Below are positions 45,058 to 59,100 of a DNA stretch of 64,000 nucleotides, piece by piece; the stretch's first letter is position 1, and each line of letters starts with the position of its first letter. The notes beneath the pieces were generated by a model. That model saw only the letters and a program-made list of their open reading frames with translations. It ran no database searches and was not told the DNA's origin. Position numbers and translations under genes: made by a program. Origin of the DNA: Branchiostoma lanceolatum (Eukaryota; Chordata; Leptocardii; Amphioxiformes; Branchiostomatidae); the NCBI RefSeq assembly GCF_035083965.1, contig NC_089727.1, positions 9,801,501 through 9,865,500 of the forward strand, given 5' to 3'.

Positions 45058-47018
45058 CTTGTTCATTTCTTTGTATGATCAGTGAGGAGAAATATCCAAT
45101 TATTATAACGTTTTATATCTAGTTGCCTTTGAATGTGATCTGTGAAAACGAATTAATAAATCAGTCAAATTGATGTGATATTGACTTCATGTCTTTCATC
45201 ATGATGTCTCAAAAGAAAACACTTTGCAGTTAACAATAGCAGTAAATTAATATGAATGGCATGTTAAATTGGTAAGTATGCCAGTGAAAAGCTAATAATG
45301 ACATTGCTAGATAAATCTAAAAAGAAACTTGTGGCCATGTCCACCAATACATCATTATGTACACTGTGCATGTAACGTTACACCTCATCTATCTTTCAAG
45401 TCAAAGACCAAATCTAGACACAATTATATATATTAAAGCCTTGATATAAGACGTCAGGTTTTGCAGAAAGGATACCAAAGCCCAGCCCCAACCAGCAGCA
45501 GGTGTCAGCAAAGCAGCAAAGATCATTTCCATCCATTAGCAATCAGGGGCTGCAAGAAAACATGCAAATATCATGATAATGTTTTAACGTTATACTGTGA
45601 TAAGCAATTTTCTTCAATTGATTTAGAAAATGATCGAAGTATGCATAAGGAAGTGGTAGGAACAGCAATACTCAATACTGGATGCCTGTGCATTACATGA
45701 GGGTTGCAAAATGATAGACACTAGTATTAATTCCTCAACTCGAGGGAAAGAAAACCCGATTGAGAAAAACCCAGGAGGATTCTTTTCAACTTCCGCTCTG
45801 ATCTCGTACCCAGAGTACCCTGCGCTCTCACTGGTCACCCTTTATCTTCCTGGGTACGAGATCAGTCATCACAGTGAGGCTGTGCAAGCTTCACGAGGAA
45901 AACGCAGCAAACTTCACCACAAAAACTCACGATTACAAGATTTTGACTCGATACGACAACTGTACAGCATGTTGTGTATCTTCAGCACTTCTAAAGAGTC
46001 AATGTATTAACCCAACAGGTGAGTTTTCTTTGCTTTTTGGTCAGAAAATGTAGAGAAATGTGTCGTAGGTGCGCGGGAAATCCCCAGTACGTCATGCTAT
46101 GAAAAATGGCGGTACGGATCTGACTGGTTCAAACTAGTCCTGTTTCTTAACAAAATATACCTTAACTGCCCACAAAACTACGTCAAAAGCTTCCCCGGTA
46201 ACTATTGTGTACATATCCGTTGTATTTTGAAATCTATGAAACCTGAGTTTGTGAGTCGGAGCGTATGTACTAAATCGTAAACTATCGCCCCCCTCCCCCT
46301 TTCATCTTTGATAGGTGCCACACAACCTGTTTTGTATCGAGTTGATTTATGTAGCGTGCCATTAGCATATTGCTTAATAATCATTTTATTCTGGCCACTT
46401 TTCAACAACTTGTGAATTGTAGGGAATTCCCAGTTATTATGGAATTCTTGGGTTTCAACCGGATCAGGCTGGTTTATATGGGGAATCCCCATGAACTTGA
46501 AAAAGGTGGTCAAAAGAAAATCTGGGGTTTACCCAGAAACCAGATAAAAGCAGTTGAAACAAGATATCGTATGTCTGTCTATAAAGAGGCTACAGGGTTT
46601 GTTTACCTACATTGCCCCTCTGACAGCTACTGAGCATCAGGTTAGTAAAAGATGTGTTGACGGTAACTTGTATTGTATATGTACAAGTTATGACTATAGT
46701 ATGAGTATGACTCTGTGGTGCATATCCCTATTTTGGGCATGTATGGACTTGTATCACAACATTTAGTATTTCATATACATGTAGATTTCGCTTTTTAGGT
46801 CCAACTTCAACCATGGTAAGGGTTATGTTTTGCAAACAGCTCTAGTGTGGAATCCTTGTACCGACGTGAATGTCAATCCATTTAAAGATTTTAATGATCA
46901 TGTTAGACTGAAAGCTCTCACTGTTAATATTAGCCGGAAGTTGCACGTACGTGTCATCTCTATCCACGTCTATGCTCATTAACGGGCCTTTTAACCTCTA
47001 AATGATTTCTTCTCATAG
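45058..47018. other. Spacer and 5' region of NUP98
   Basis: No coding exon recognised. It contains a 16-bp inverted repeat (CTGATCTCGTACCCAG 45798-45813; reverse complement 45850-45865), a possible noncoding-exon donor (CCCAACAG|GTGAGT at 46018/46019) and promoter-type sites at 46071-46112. An acceptor (CTCATAG, 47018) precedes the exon that holds the NUP98 start codon. Confidence 0.45.
46071..46112. promoter_or_regulatory. Candidate NUP98 promoter sites (E2F-, kappaB- and YY1-type)
   Basis: GCGCGGGAAA (46071-46080, an E2F-type site) overlaps GGGAAATCCC (46075-46084, which fits the kappaB consensus). AAAATGGCGG (46103-46112) is a YY1-type core. The cluster lies about 1 kb upstream of the NUP98 start codon, where a leader exon would begin. 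Sequence matches only. Confidence 0.35.
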
Positions 47019-47129
47019 GCAAGCTGAAGAGGAATTTATCAGATTATAACTGTTAACAAGACCTTCTAACAACAGCAGAGTCAGCGTTGGCTTTGACATC
47101 GGGCACTGAACAACTTGCAAAGTCTCAAG

Positions 47130-50100
47130 ATGTTTGGTGCTCCTCAGAAGACTCCTTTTGGGGGAACGACTGGATTCGGTAGGTGTATGACTGTGATTGT
47201 AATGAAATGCACTATTTGCAGCCAACAGAGTAACAACTTACATGTGACTGCAGGAATGGCAATGCTCATCAGCTTTTCTTCTAAATGCATGTTTTAGACA
47301 TGCCAAAAGATCTGCTGTATAGAAAACCTAATAGTTTGAGGAAAAATCTGCCTTGGAAATTTGTGAAGTGTATTACCAAGGAGGTTTAAACCTCCTTGGT
47401 ATTACAATGTCTTGCAAGGAACATTGCATGCATGATAAACTATGAATGATAGTGTTTGTTGAAGTAGAATTGAGAGTGAATTTATTTGCAGGATCAAACT
47501 TAGTATATTAACTCTCTCCCTGCCAACCTACATGCATGTGCAGACTGCACCCATTACATGGATTATTACATGGCAGGGAGGAGGTTAATTTATGTGAGCT
47601 TTTGATTCCAGCAAGCAAGAACTCAATCACTGTGGCTGTCCCTAACTCAAACTCAAATTAGATTTAGAATTAGAAAAATAGAAGGCAAACAGAAATGTTA
47701 TATTTTTACATCACTGATTAACCACCTCTTTGCTCTATAATTGTTTTTTATCAAAAAGTCTTCCTAATACAGTCTAAAATGTGTTTTAAATTGTATGTGT
47801 CAGAAAATGTGTCTTTGTTTTTTTCATTGGCTGTTTTATTACTAGTATGTTGGTTGCAATTACATTGGGACATATTGCATGCATGTATGACACAGTGCCC
47901 ACGACGGTGTTCATGTTTGCTTGCTGGACAGAAGTGACCCGTTTCTCCGCATGTTTAGGCACAACTGCAAAACCTTTTGGTGCTGCTAAAACTACAGGCA
48001 CAGGTGCGTTTGGCACCAGTAGTTTCGGAGCCACCCAGACCCCGGCTACAGGAGGGCTTTTTGGCGGCACCTCGACGAACACCGGGACGGGGCTCTTTGG
48101 GGGGACCAGCTTCGGCACGCCTTCCACATCGACATCCACCTTCGGAGGGTTCGGAGGCACGAGTACCACACAGACGGGAGGCGGGCTGTTTGGGACGTCC
48201 ACAAGTACAGCCGGGACAGGACTGTTCGCTACACCACAGCAGCAGACAGCACCGTTCGGGGCTGCTAACAAGACAGGATTTGGAGGTCTGTACTTTGTAA
48301 TATCGATGGTACATCACAATTGATTTTTAAGTAGAATTTTACTTGTTTTGACAATGCCAAACATTTAGAACAAGATCCACATTTTTTTTCAATTGTCTCC
48401 ATTTTTATCCAATAACAGATGTCAGTCAGGTTAGAATACATTGTAATGAAGACATGCAATTTTGTAATGTTATATATTTTTTATTGCTATCTTATGTACT
48501 ACCATAATACTTCATAAAGGACCCATTGAATTATCCCGTTGTGAATTTGAAGGGTTTGGAACCCAGACATCCACAGCTGCCACAGGTACTGGGTTGTTTG
48601 GAGCCACCCAGCAGACACCAAGTCTGTTTGGAGGGGGACAGACCTCCAGCACAGGGCTGTTTGGGGCAGGTAAGAACATATCTTTAACAGACTTGTAACA
48701 AAACCTTTTTTGTCCTACATGTGTCCATGTTTTCCCTACTGCCATCTTGTAAATAAATCTTGCTTTACTTTCAGTAGAAACATTGTACAAAATGTATGTT
48801 GTTTGTATTATATATCAGTTAATAACAGTATTTGTCATGCATAGAATTTGGCCAAGGAGTAATAAAAAGGGACTATCTTGCCAAAGCTAGAAGGTTACAA
48901 ATACCTGTCAGTTGCCATATTCGTATTCATATTTGAATAAAAGTAGTAGTGATATAATATAAGATTAAATAACATGTTTGTTTTTTTCCAGTTGGAAGCA
49001 TTGGGGCTGGAACCAATGGTACCACAGTGAAGTTTAATGTGAGTAGAATGTGTTTCTATGTATTTAATCGTTGTGCATTTGGGATCCAGATTTGGTACTG
49101 TTTGGTACCAGGAAATATCCATAAGATTAGATTTGTGTAATCTTAATGTTACAAGAGAGAAAGATGTATAAACGTGTAGGGGTAATGACTAACATTTTGC
49201 TCTTGTATGTCCCCAGCCTGTGTCTGGTAGTGACACCATGATGAAGAATGGCGTCTCCCAGAACATCCGTACAGCACACCAGTGTATCACTGCCATGAAG
49301 GAGTATGAGACCAAGAGCCTGGAGGTTTGTTTGTCCCAGTTACCGTAAATGTTCGCAGCCCTTTTTATTTTCACTGTGCCCTTTTACTGCAAAATCTGTA
49401 TTTCTACTGTACAACAGAATTGTTTCAATCACAACTTCAAACGCTGGAAAAATTCTTTCCCCTCCTCCAGTGAAATCAATACCATGCAAATTAGATATAA
49501 ATAAATTTAAGTCCGTAAAGTCCCCAAATGGGAATTATCTGGTAACTTTGCCAAATATAGTTGGGAGAATGCCTGATTGGCTAAGAGCTGGCCATTGCTA
49601 ACCTACACAAAAGAATGTTGTTGTTGGCATATTGTGTCATACTGAAGCAGCATACCCTAGCAGAGAGGAGGTATTTAAATGTAGTGAAGAAGACCTCCTT
49701 TCTGTCCATAGGAACTCCGTGTGGAGGACTACCTGGCCAATCGTAAAGGTGGCTCGACCGGAACGACTGCGCTGTTCGGAGCGACTGCCACACCGCAGAC
49801 GGGCGGCGGCCTGTTCGGTACCGCCACCACCACCAGTACCACTGGCTTTACCTTTGGCAAAGCTGCCTTCGGTACAGGTCAGACTCAAGCTAAAGGTGAT
49901 GCCTTGTACTCTCCGGGTGTAGGAAAGGGACATGTAATAGTGTTTGGTCCACAGGTAACTTAGTGTTAGAATTGTTGCTTTTGCTGGAGGGAGATACATG
50001 CTGCTCTGTGCTAGGACAGGGCATGATCATGTGACCCATAAAAGACATCTGATTGGCTCACATTTCTCCACCTATCTTGTCTTACAATTTGCATATAGGT

Positions 50101-53100
50101 GTTGTTTACCGATACAAATGTGTACACTTGTCTCTAATTGAAGTGACAGAGAACATAGTGGGTCATGCAGTATGGATAGATTTCCTGCAATGTTCAGGGA
50201 AATCACAAATCATAGACTTTGCTGGACGTTGTTGGAAAAGTTAGCATTAACAATATCGTCTTTTAGCAGGTGCAACAGGGTTTGGAACCACTTCAACAGG
50301 CACTGGCCTCTTTGGACAGACCCAGACAACCCAGGCTGGGGGCCTTTTTGCCAGCCCTTTTGGAGGCACTGCCACCACAACAACGGCCAGCACAGGATTC
50401 AGCTTTGGCCAGACCAACACTGGGACTGGGCTGTTTGGGCAAACTCAGCAGAAGGTGGGTCTAGTTATAGAAATCATAAGAAAAGGGATTTGGAAGTTTT
50501 AAGGAATAGGACTGCAGCAATAGTTATAAGGTGGCTGGCTGAGTCATACCAAAGACTTCAAGAAGTATACATACTGCTTCTCTGATTTGCACTAAGCACT
50601 TATGGGAAAGAATATGGAAGAATATCTGTGCTTGCACTGCCCAAGGGCTAAGAAAACAGATGGGCACCGCCATGTAAACCATATGGTGTGGGAAGGACTT
50701 TGTTTTAAGAATAGGTAAAATTGATGTTTCCAGTCTGACAATTTTTTTTTATTTTCTTCGCTGTCACTTTGCTATAGACGGGTCTTTTTGGTCAGCCTAC
50801 CACCCAGACTACTGGACTGTTCGGCACACCCAGCACAACTACAGCTACTGGCTTTGGCAGCACTTTCGGCACAGGAACATTCGGCACACCAAACCAGGCT
50901 GTAAGTCTCATCAATCCAAACAATCCATTTTCCTTTTGGTAGCATTGTCCTTCTGATGTAGTTAAGGATGTGTTTTGTTTTGCTGCACAGCTCCATTGTT
51001 TTCTCAACATTTGAATGACTGAAAGGAAGATTCTTAGTCTTTAAGTGTGAACAGGATGTAAAGATAAAGAAATAGCCTTCTTATTGTATTAGTAGACTTA
51101 AGAGCTTGTTTCACCTATGTCACTAAGATACAACAGTTTGACTACAAGCAACCATCATAAGTATTGTTCAATGAACAAAGACGGTTGTTCAAATATGTAC
51201 CCTTCTGATGTTATTGAACATCAAATCATACAAATCATACTTCTAGTTCTTGATTCCTGCCGCCAAGTAATCAAGTTAATTGCAACTCATGAACTCATTG
51301 TAAACACGTCAGTCGGTTTGGAACCTGGTACTGCGACTTGCGAAAAAGTTATTTTGAGAGGCAAACAGTCTAAATCATCATAAACTACATACACATACAA
51401 TTGAAAGTTTCCATTTTTGTTTGCTTTTCACTGTTATGGCATGTTTTCTCTTGTCATATCTTTCATGTAGATGTATTTACAAAGAATATTCTAGTAGTTG
51501 TGGCCAACTGTGTATTGTGTCTTATGTTTCAGGGTGGTTTGTTTGGAGCCAACAAAGCCCCTACCTTTGGTGCAACAACTACAACCAGTACTACAGGAGG
51601 TCTGTTCGGTAACACTGCAACCAACACTGGTGGCCTCTTTGGTCAAAGCAAACCTGGCCTAACTTTAGGTCTAGGTAAGAAACACTTCTTTCCTCATGGT
51701 ATTCTTGTAGTCCAGATGTGCATAATGGTAGTTAAGATTCTGTATACAATGTACTTTAAGATTTCGTGCTAGCAATGACGTAAAGAAACTGTTAATAGCA
51801 ACATCTTGTATTGTTGTGGAAATGTTTATGTGATCCGATGTTGAGAGAATACATACATGGATAGTATACAAATATGCTTACAAGGTTGTACATACAGCTC
51901 AGGGGTTTATCTAAATCAGGAAAGAGGGGCGCTGCACCCTTTTGTTTCAGCCCAGTTCCCCCTTGTTGAATTCAGATTTTAGCTTAATATCCAGCATACA
52001 GCCTTCACTCAGCAATTGATTCCTCCATAAATACATAGAATTTGCTTCCTCGTCTGTGTGTACTCCCTCTTATTCAATTTTTCTAGAAAAAAACCTGCAG
52101 CTTGTATACATACATGGATGGTATCATGGTACGGTTGTTTTTTGCATTGTCCCAAGGAGCACAAAGTTGCTTGTGGTTCTGAAGATTGTTAAGAATTAAA
52201 ACTTAACCTAATGATGACATCTTTGTCTCCACATTGTACAGGAACAGGATTTGGGACCGGAGCCTTTGGGACCACCACCACTTCCACAGGCACCTCCCTG
52301 TTTGGTCAGAAGCCCACCAACACATTTGGCGCTGGCCTTGGCACTGGTCTGGGTGCCGGGCTAGGGACCCTGGGCACAGCTTCAATATTTGGAAACACTG
52401 GTACACTCATTTTTTAAATCATATTTTGAAGTGTGTCATATTTTTAATCACATTTCATTGGAAAACGAAATGATAACTCCAAAATGTCTCTTTGAAGTTT
52501 GAATGAACGAACAAACAAAAGATGGCAGACATTTTTACCCTGAAAGCACAGAAAAGGCTTTGTATTTTTTTCATTTGCAACTGTATTTTGAAGCTTCTAA
52601 TTAAACCACACCTGCCTTACTTTTATCAGGTTTGGGAACTGGACTTGGTACAGGAACGACTGGATTAAACCTTACACAACCAACAACACTGGGGTAAGTT
52701 CACAGTTTGCCACTCGTAAAATCTCAGCTGAACTGTCTTCTCAGAAAGAGTCATATGAGTAAAAGTATAGTTATGAAGCTCCGAATATGACAATGGTTTC
52801 AGGTTGAAGGGAAGGAGAAGTTTTTCCGTTTGGTTTTCTTGGTATTTGTAAACAAAAACATGTCCTGGTTTGTTTTCTGTTTACAGCACAGATGCAGCAG
52901 CACAGCTTGCCCAGCAGGCCCAGATCCAGCAGCAGCTACAGGCCCTGGCCAACTCACCCTTTGGAGATTCACCTCTCTTTAGAAACAATGTTGCTGTGAG
53001 TACAAACATACATTTTACCGTACATTTACACTAATTACAGGTCATTTTTGTAGATAGTTTGACAATTTCAAAATTCAAGGTATCACATTGAAAGTACAAG

Positions 53101-56100
53101 TTTTCAATTTGTTATGGGATGTACAGTTAGGTGTCAATGCTACTTGATAAAGCATGCTTTTCTTACTGCATCTTTGCATTTGTCACACATGCTTATAGAA
53201 GTATTTGTAGATTCCAAGTTAGTAGTGGCTTTGCAAAGTGAAATTGATCTGTGGCATATCGTATGTGTAGAAAGCCATGTAACTGTAGGGGTATTATAAG
53301 TGTGTTTCAGGCAGTTGTGATATACCAGACAGCCAAGCACTCTACTTTTCATACTACATGTACAATGTACATGTATTTCTGAATAGCTTTCCATTCCTAT
53401 GACAAGTTGTTCAAAATGATGAATTACATTGATGTTCAGAATGATAAATTACATTGAAATGTCCGCAGGATCCAGCCAAGCGAGCAGAGTTACTGAAACC
53501 CACCAGTCTGGCTGCACAGAAGGCCCTGACCACTCCCTCACACTACAAGATCTCACCACGACCAACTGCCAAGATCAAGCCCAAACCCCTACATTCACTT
53601 GTATCAGGAAAGGTAAATGTTTTTGGCCATGCCACAGAGGTGGATGCTTTTATTGCTATCTTTTCCTCTCCTCCAATTCTATTTATGATATGTTGTTATT
53701 TTGCTACATTTCTGAAATAGTTAGAAGATCTTAAAATGTCTGAAACTATTGAGCTTTGAAATGCTGAAATGCAAATAGGGACACCAACATGGCAGCAGAC
53801 ACAGTGATGACGTCACATGAAAACGCTGTATGTGACATGAGAACAATTGTATTTTTTAGTCTCAACTATTTGAAGGCCTTGATGACGAGGACACCTCCCT
53901 CAGCAATGACACCTTTGTGCCCAGAAGAAGTGTGAAGAAACTCATCATCAGGAACAAGGCATCTCCTGTAAGTGTTAGTTCCTGAAAAAGGGTCACGTCC
54001 ATATCTAATAGATCAGAAGAAATTCTGTAGACATGACACTCTGCACTATCTAACATCCCTATGCACAATCTAGACAAAAGAACTGACTGCACTAGTAGAC
54101 TCGCCCTATGCACTCTCTAATTTGGGAATAAGGTCAATTTAATGCTGCAGACAAGGGGTGATGAAATACTACAGGATATTTATTTTACACTGACTGGAAA
54201 CTTTTGTTGATGATAGCTTAAGCTCAATGATTTTCTTTACTTAGCTGAAGATATTTGAAACAAGAAACAAATCTAATTTTTCCCTACGATTGTTTCAGAC
54301 GGCCAGTGAACTTGATGCAGGTCTTGGAGAGGAGGATGACCTCCTTGCTCCTCCTGCCTACCCATCTGACACGTTCCTAGTAGAGGACAAAAGGACAAGG
54401 TAGGATAGGTGTCAAGATTCTGTCATTTAAGAAAACATGATATGTAGCACAATATGGATGAAGATGTATGAGTTGTATGTATTACTTCTGGAACTATCCA
54501 GTTCTCCATTGCTAGTTGCCTTCATGAAAACAGAGGTATCATTTTCGTTCTGTTCGTTTGTGTGTCTTGGTGTTTGTGCAATTTTTTTCTCGCTGGCCGG
54601 TCGAAGTCTGGCCCAGGTAGCAGAAAATGGTGTAACTGAAGACTTGTAGGATGGGAAGCCTGGTTTGGCCCGGGTCCAAAATTTATGCCACAAGTTTGGC
54701 CTGGGTCCAAAGTCCTGTAGGAAAATGTAAAGACAGAATTAGCAAGAAATTCACAATAATGAATAAAAGTTAAAAAAATGATAACACGGAGGTATGAGAT
54801 CTTTGATCTCTTGTTTTATTGTGATTTCCATAATGATGGATTGATGTTGCTCCCCCCTGACAGTGAGAGTGAGAAGGAGAATGATCCTATGGAGAACCTG
54901 TACTCCAACCCTGTCAGGAAACCCATCCCTGAAACACCTGCAAACAAGTGGGTCTCTCTTCTATATTTTCCTGTTCTTAATCATCATAGGGTTCCTTCTG
55001 TGTTGTATTCTTTTCATCCATTAGGAAGTGCTGTCTTTTCACTGCTTCGCTTAAAGTTGCACTCAAAAGTAGACAATCCCATGTCTACAGCACTGCGTCT
55101 TTTACTGCTGTTGTAAAAGCAAATCATGCGCATAGAAATATCGTTTGGTAACAATGTTTGCTTTCAATTATGAATCCAGCATGTTCTCATTTCAATGTAC
55201 TTCCTCAATACAGATATTCTTAACATTTTACTCTTTGCTTCTATTACCAAAAGAAATGATGTGCACTTGACTTATGTTTAATTTTCTTTCTCAATTTGAC
55301 AGGTCCTCCCCCGCTCCTGATGACAGTATCATAGCTTTGAACCTGCGACAGAGGAGCTGCAGTCCCGGCGAGGACAGCATGGGGGAGCCGACACACGATG
55401 AGGGAGAGGCAGAGGAGGATGTGGAGAGAGAACCACACCCTGCAGGTAGGGGACACATCCTAGTTTTTTGACAGTAACTTCCGGATAGACAGATTATACA
55501 ACAGATATCAGATATGGGAGATTGTCTCATTATAGATAATGAAATTGAATTTGTGGATATATTGCTGTAAATCTTGAAAGTGACATTGACTTTATTTTCA
55601 CGATGACCTGTTCACTGCATGTTCAGGACACTGCAAGTAAGTGTTTCCAATGTATTACTTCTGTACTACCGAATTGTTTCAACCGTGAATTTCAACTCCA
55701 CGAAAACCTCCTTGTCCTTCCTACTGCAAAATAAAATCACTGAGAAAGTAAATAAATTTACAGTTTGCAAATAAAGTAACTACTTTTGTTTAGACACAGT
55801 GATAGCTCTTACTTTATACACAGTTATATGTTTCCAAGGTTGATTGTGAGTTACAGTAACATCCTTTTTTACACATGACTGTTTTTCTCTGTATTACTTC
55901 AGGCATTGTCCTGACCAAGAATGAGTACTACACTGAGCCGTCCCTGGATGAGCTGGCCAACATGGTGGATGAGAACGGAGACTGCTGGGTGGAAAACTTT
56001 GTCATCGGGCGGGACGGCTACGGCTCTGTGTTCTTCCCTGGGCTCACCAATGTGGCCAACCTCAACCTGGATGAAACTGGTCAGTACTATTGTTTAAAAA

Positions 56101-59100
56101 TCTTGTAGACACACCTTTATACTAAACCTCAGATGTATGCTGTAACTAGATTTTGCAAATGAATAGCTTTGCATGACAAATAAAATCATGTCAGCAGTAC
56201 ATCAACTTTACCGTGTTACTTTCATATTATCATAAGTGTAAAGATATTTTATTAGATATTCATTGCCTATATGTAAGAGTGAGAGGTGATAGTACAAGTA
56301 TACCATTCTTCCCTATACTTCGCAAGGACGCGTGAATTGCTTTCTTCCCAGCGCACTGACTAATTATAAAAATGTTACAAATAATGGTGAGAAATGGTAA
56401 AAAATGGTAAATAACGGAAGAATGCTGTTACCATTATTTAATGAATTAGTGCTGAAACTCTTATTCTTTACCTGGTTCCATAGTGCACATCAGAAGGAAG
56501 GAGATCACCGTGTACCCAGATGACTCCACTAAACCCCCAGAAGGGGAAGGTTTGAACAAGAAGGCAGAGGTCACCCTACACTGTACCTGGCCCATGGACA
56601 AGACAGCCCACATTCCAATCAAGGTCAGGACATGACTTCAACTCTCTTGTACGACAAATGTACAACCCTAACAACTTTAACACAAAGACATTACAAATTT
56701 AAATACCTTTTTACCAGTTAAAAATGAAGTATCTTAAATGTGCGACTTTTAAGATTTCTTGAATGTGTTATCTCAGAGTCCGGATCGCTTGAAGAAGATG
56801 GGTTACCAGGAGAAAATAGAGGTGGCTACATCTAAGATCGGGGCAAGGTTTCTGGAGTACAGACCAGACACAGGGTCCTGGGTTTTTCAGGTAAGTTACA
56901 GGTTCCTTACATACTCTGCTAAGAAATTCTTTACCACCATCTCTTTCTTGTTTGTTTGTGAACTTTAAAAGAGTCGAGAATGAGTTTGTGTTATTTTTAG
57001 TTGTTTTTTAATGTTTGGCATGAGGGTAGAGTTTGAATCTAAACTTTTGGGTAGTAGTATTGGGAAAAGTTTGAAAGTAAAATTTTGGGTAATAGTGTTG
57101 TCTCAGATTCTTCACTTTTGAAAGATACGACAATACTCATGCCACTTCCTCTAGCAGTTGACAAACATATCTGTGCTGGCATCAAGATAATGGTATTCAA
57201 AGAGAGTGTATGTTTTTACTTGTTTGCTATGTAGGTGCCTCACTTCTCCAAATATGGCCTGGATGACAGTGAAGATGAAGAAGAGCTTGTCAGTCAGGAC
57301 CAGAAGAAAATGAAGATGCAGCAACAAGGAGATCTTCAGGTGTGTAGATCTGTCCACACTTAAACTAAAAACTGGTATATGTAAACATTTTATATTAACA
57401 CATACCAGTATACTAGTCATCTGCTGGTGGGTCCATAATACTTTGTAGTTTGTTAACAGTAATTTTGGTGCAAAGCAGTGGTACATGGTAGAAGATAGCT
57501 GCCTCAAGAATTTTCTTCTCTTTATAGGCAAAAGACAAATCCTTAGTATACTCTAATTGTAGAAATGTTCGCGGTGGCTTTATGTTCGCGGTTTTCGTGG
57601 CGACCGTTTCACCGCGAACTTACAACCACCGCAAACATTTCTGTCCAATACTGTAGCAGTGTGTGACTATAGCGCTGCCGAACTTAAAATCACCATGAAC
57701 ACTCCATTTTGCACTTAGTGCAAAATAAAAACCATGCAAACTTATATGCATTTACAGTATTAGTTACATGTATATTGAGACATGATTTTATTTCACTTCA
57801 TAATGATTGTACGTATCACTGTTTCACCGAGGTTTTGCCAACTTGTCTAACAAATGAGATGTTTTCTGAATGCAGAAACAGCAGCAGAAAGAGAATCAGC
57901 CTCCCAGTTTGAACAGCCAGCCACCAATCACAGAGACGTTGAAGGCTGAGCAGCCAATCATGGAGCAGATGCAGGATGACAGTGACATGGCTGACATCAG
58001 CCAGGAGCCAATCCCTGACCTGGCTCCTAACAGCTCTGGTAGGAAGGGTGTGCAGCAATACACATAGTCAGGACACACAAACCTTGCACCATTTTCAATG
58101 ATAGCTTGAAAAATGCAGTCAAACCTGGCCAAGAAGACCACTCGGGAAACCAATAAAATCTGTGCTGTGTGGATAGGTGGTCATTATGGAGAGAATTCTT
58201 GATGCTCGTGTCAATGGGAAAATTTATCTAAGAACCACCAAAAAGTGGTCACATTGGTCAGGTGGTCCTCATATAGAGGTGGTCACTTGTGCATGTTTAA
58301 CTGTAAATGAAAATTTTCATATTCTAAGTACTATTTAGTTCTGGTGAAACATAGAAGAGCGCTGAAAAAAATTATTATTTTGCTATGGCCATTTTGTGTA
58401 TTGATAAGAATTGTGAAAACTGTGTAGAGCTAAACTTCACCAGCGCAAAGATACATCTTGACTTCTTGAGTTTGTGGAATTAACTCGTTGGCAGAATGAC
58501 AAGAAATAGGAACTGCCCTAAAGAACTCCCTGTAGCGCTTATGTCTTCTCACATCAACTTTATCTACTTGTATTATATATATCTCACATGGAATTTGTTG
58601 AGGATACTATGCACATGTAAATGTGTACTCTTGCAAAGATTGGGTACATACAAAATGTACATTTGTAGTCTCGTATATTGTACACTGTTTTTGATAGCAC
58701 TACAATTTGCTAAATAAGTAACTTTGTTGATAGCATCATAGATTGAAATACGCAACTGCATCCTGTAATTTGTAGAAACTTTCTCTAGATTGCAAGTAAG
58801 ATGTAGACAATTCACAGTTTTGTAGGATTCTGAATTTTAGGTTTGGTATTATGAATAACAATTACCGGTAAGCTGATTAACAGCGTAGCAAAGCTTCTAT
58901 CGGAGAAAGCTTTTCTAACCTGACAACCTAAAACATTGCAGGTGACAGAAAAAAAGTATTTTGTAAGATGATTGAGGTAAATTGGCATGTCCTCAGGTGA
59001 CCAGGATGGTCTGGAGGGACTATCTGAGGAGGAAGTCGTGCCGTCCTCCCACCGCCTGGCCACCCACCTGGGCATGAGCGCTCACCGCATGCAGGTCATG

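Noticed and set aside
45798..45865. Regulatory stem-loop upstream of NUP98 (16-bp arms)
   Set aside because: Listed only as an inverted repeat in the spacer; no evidence that it is transcribed, and similar small foldbacks are common here.
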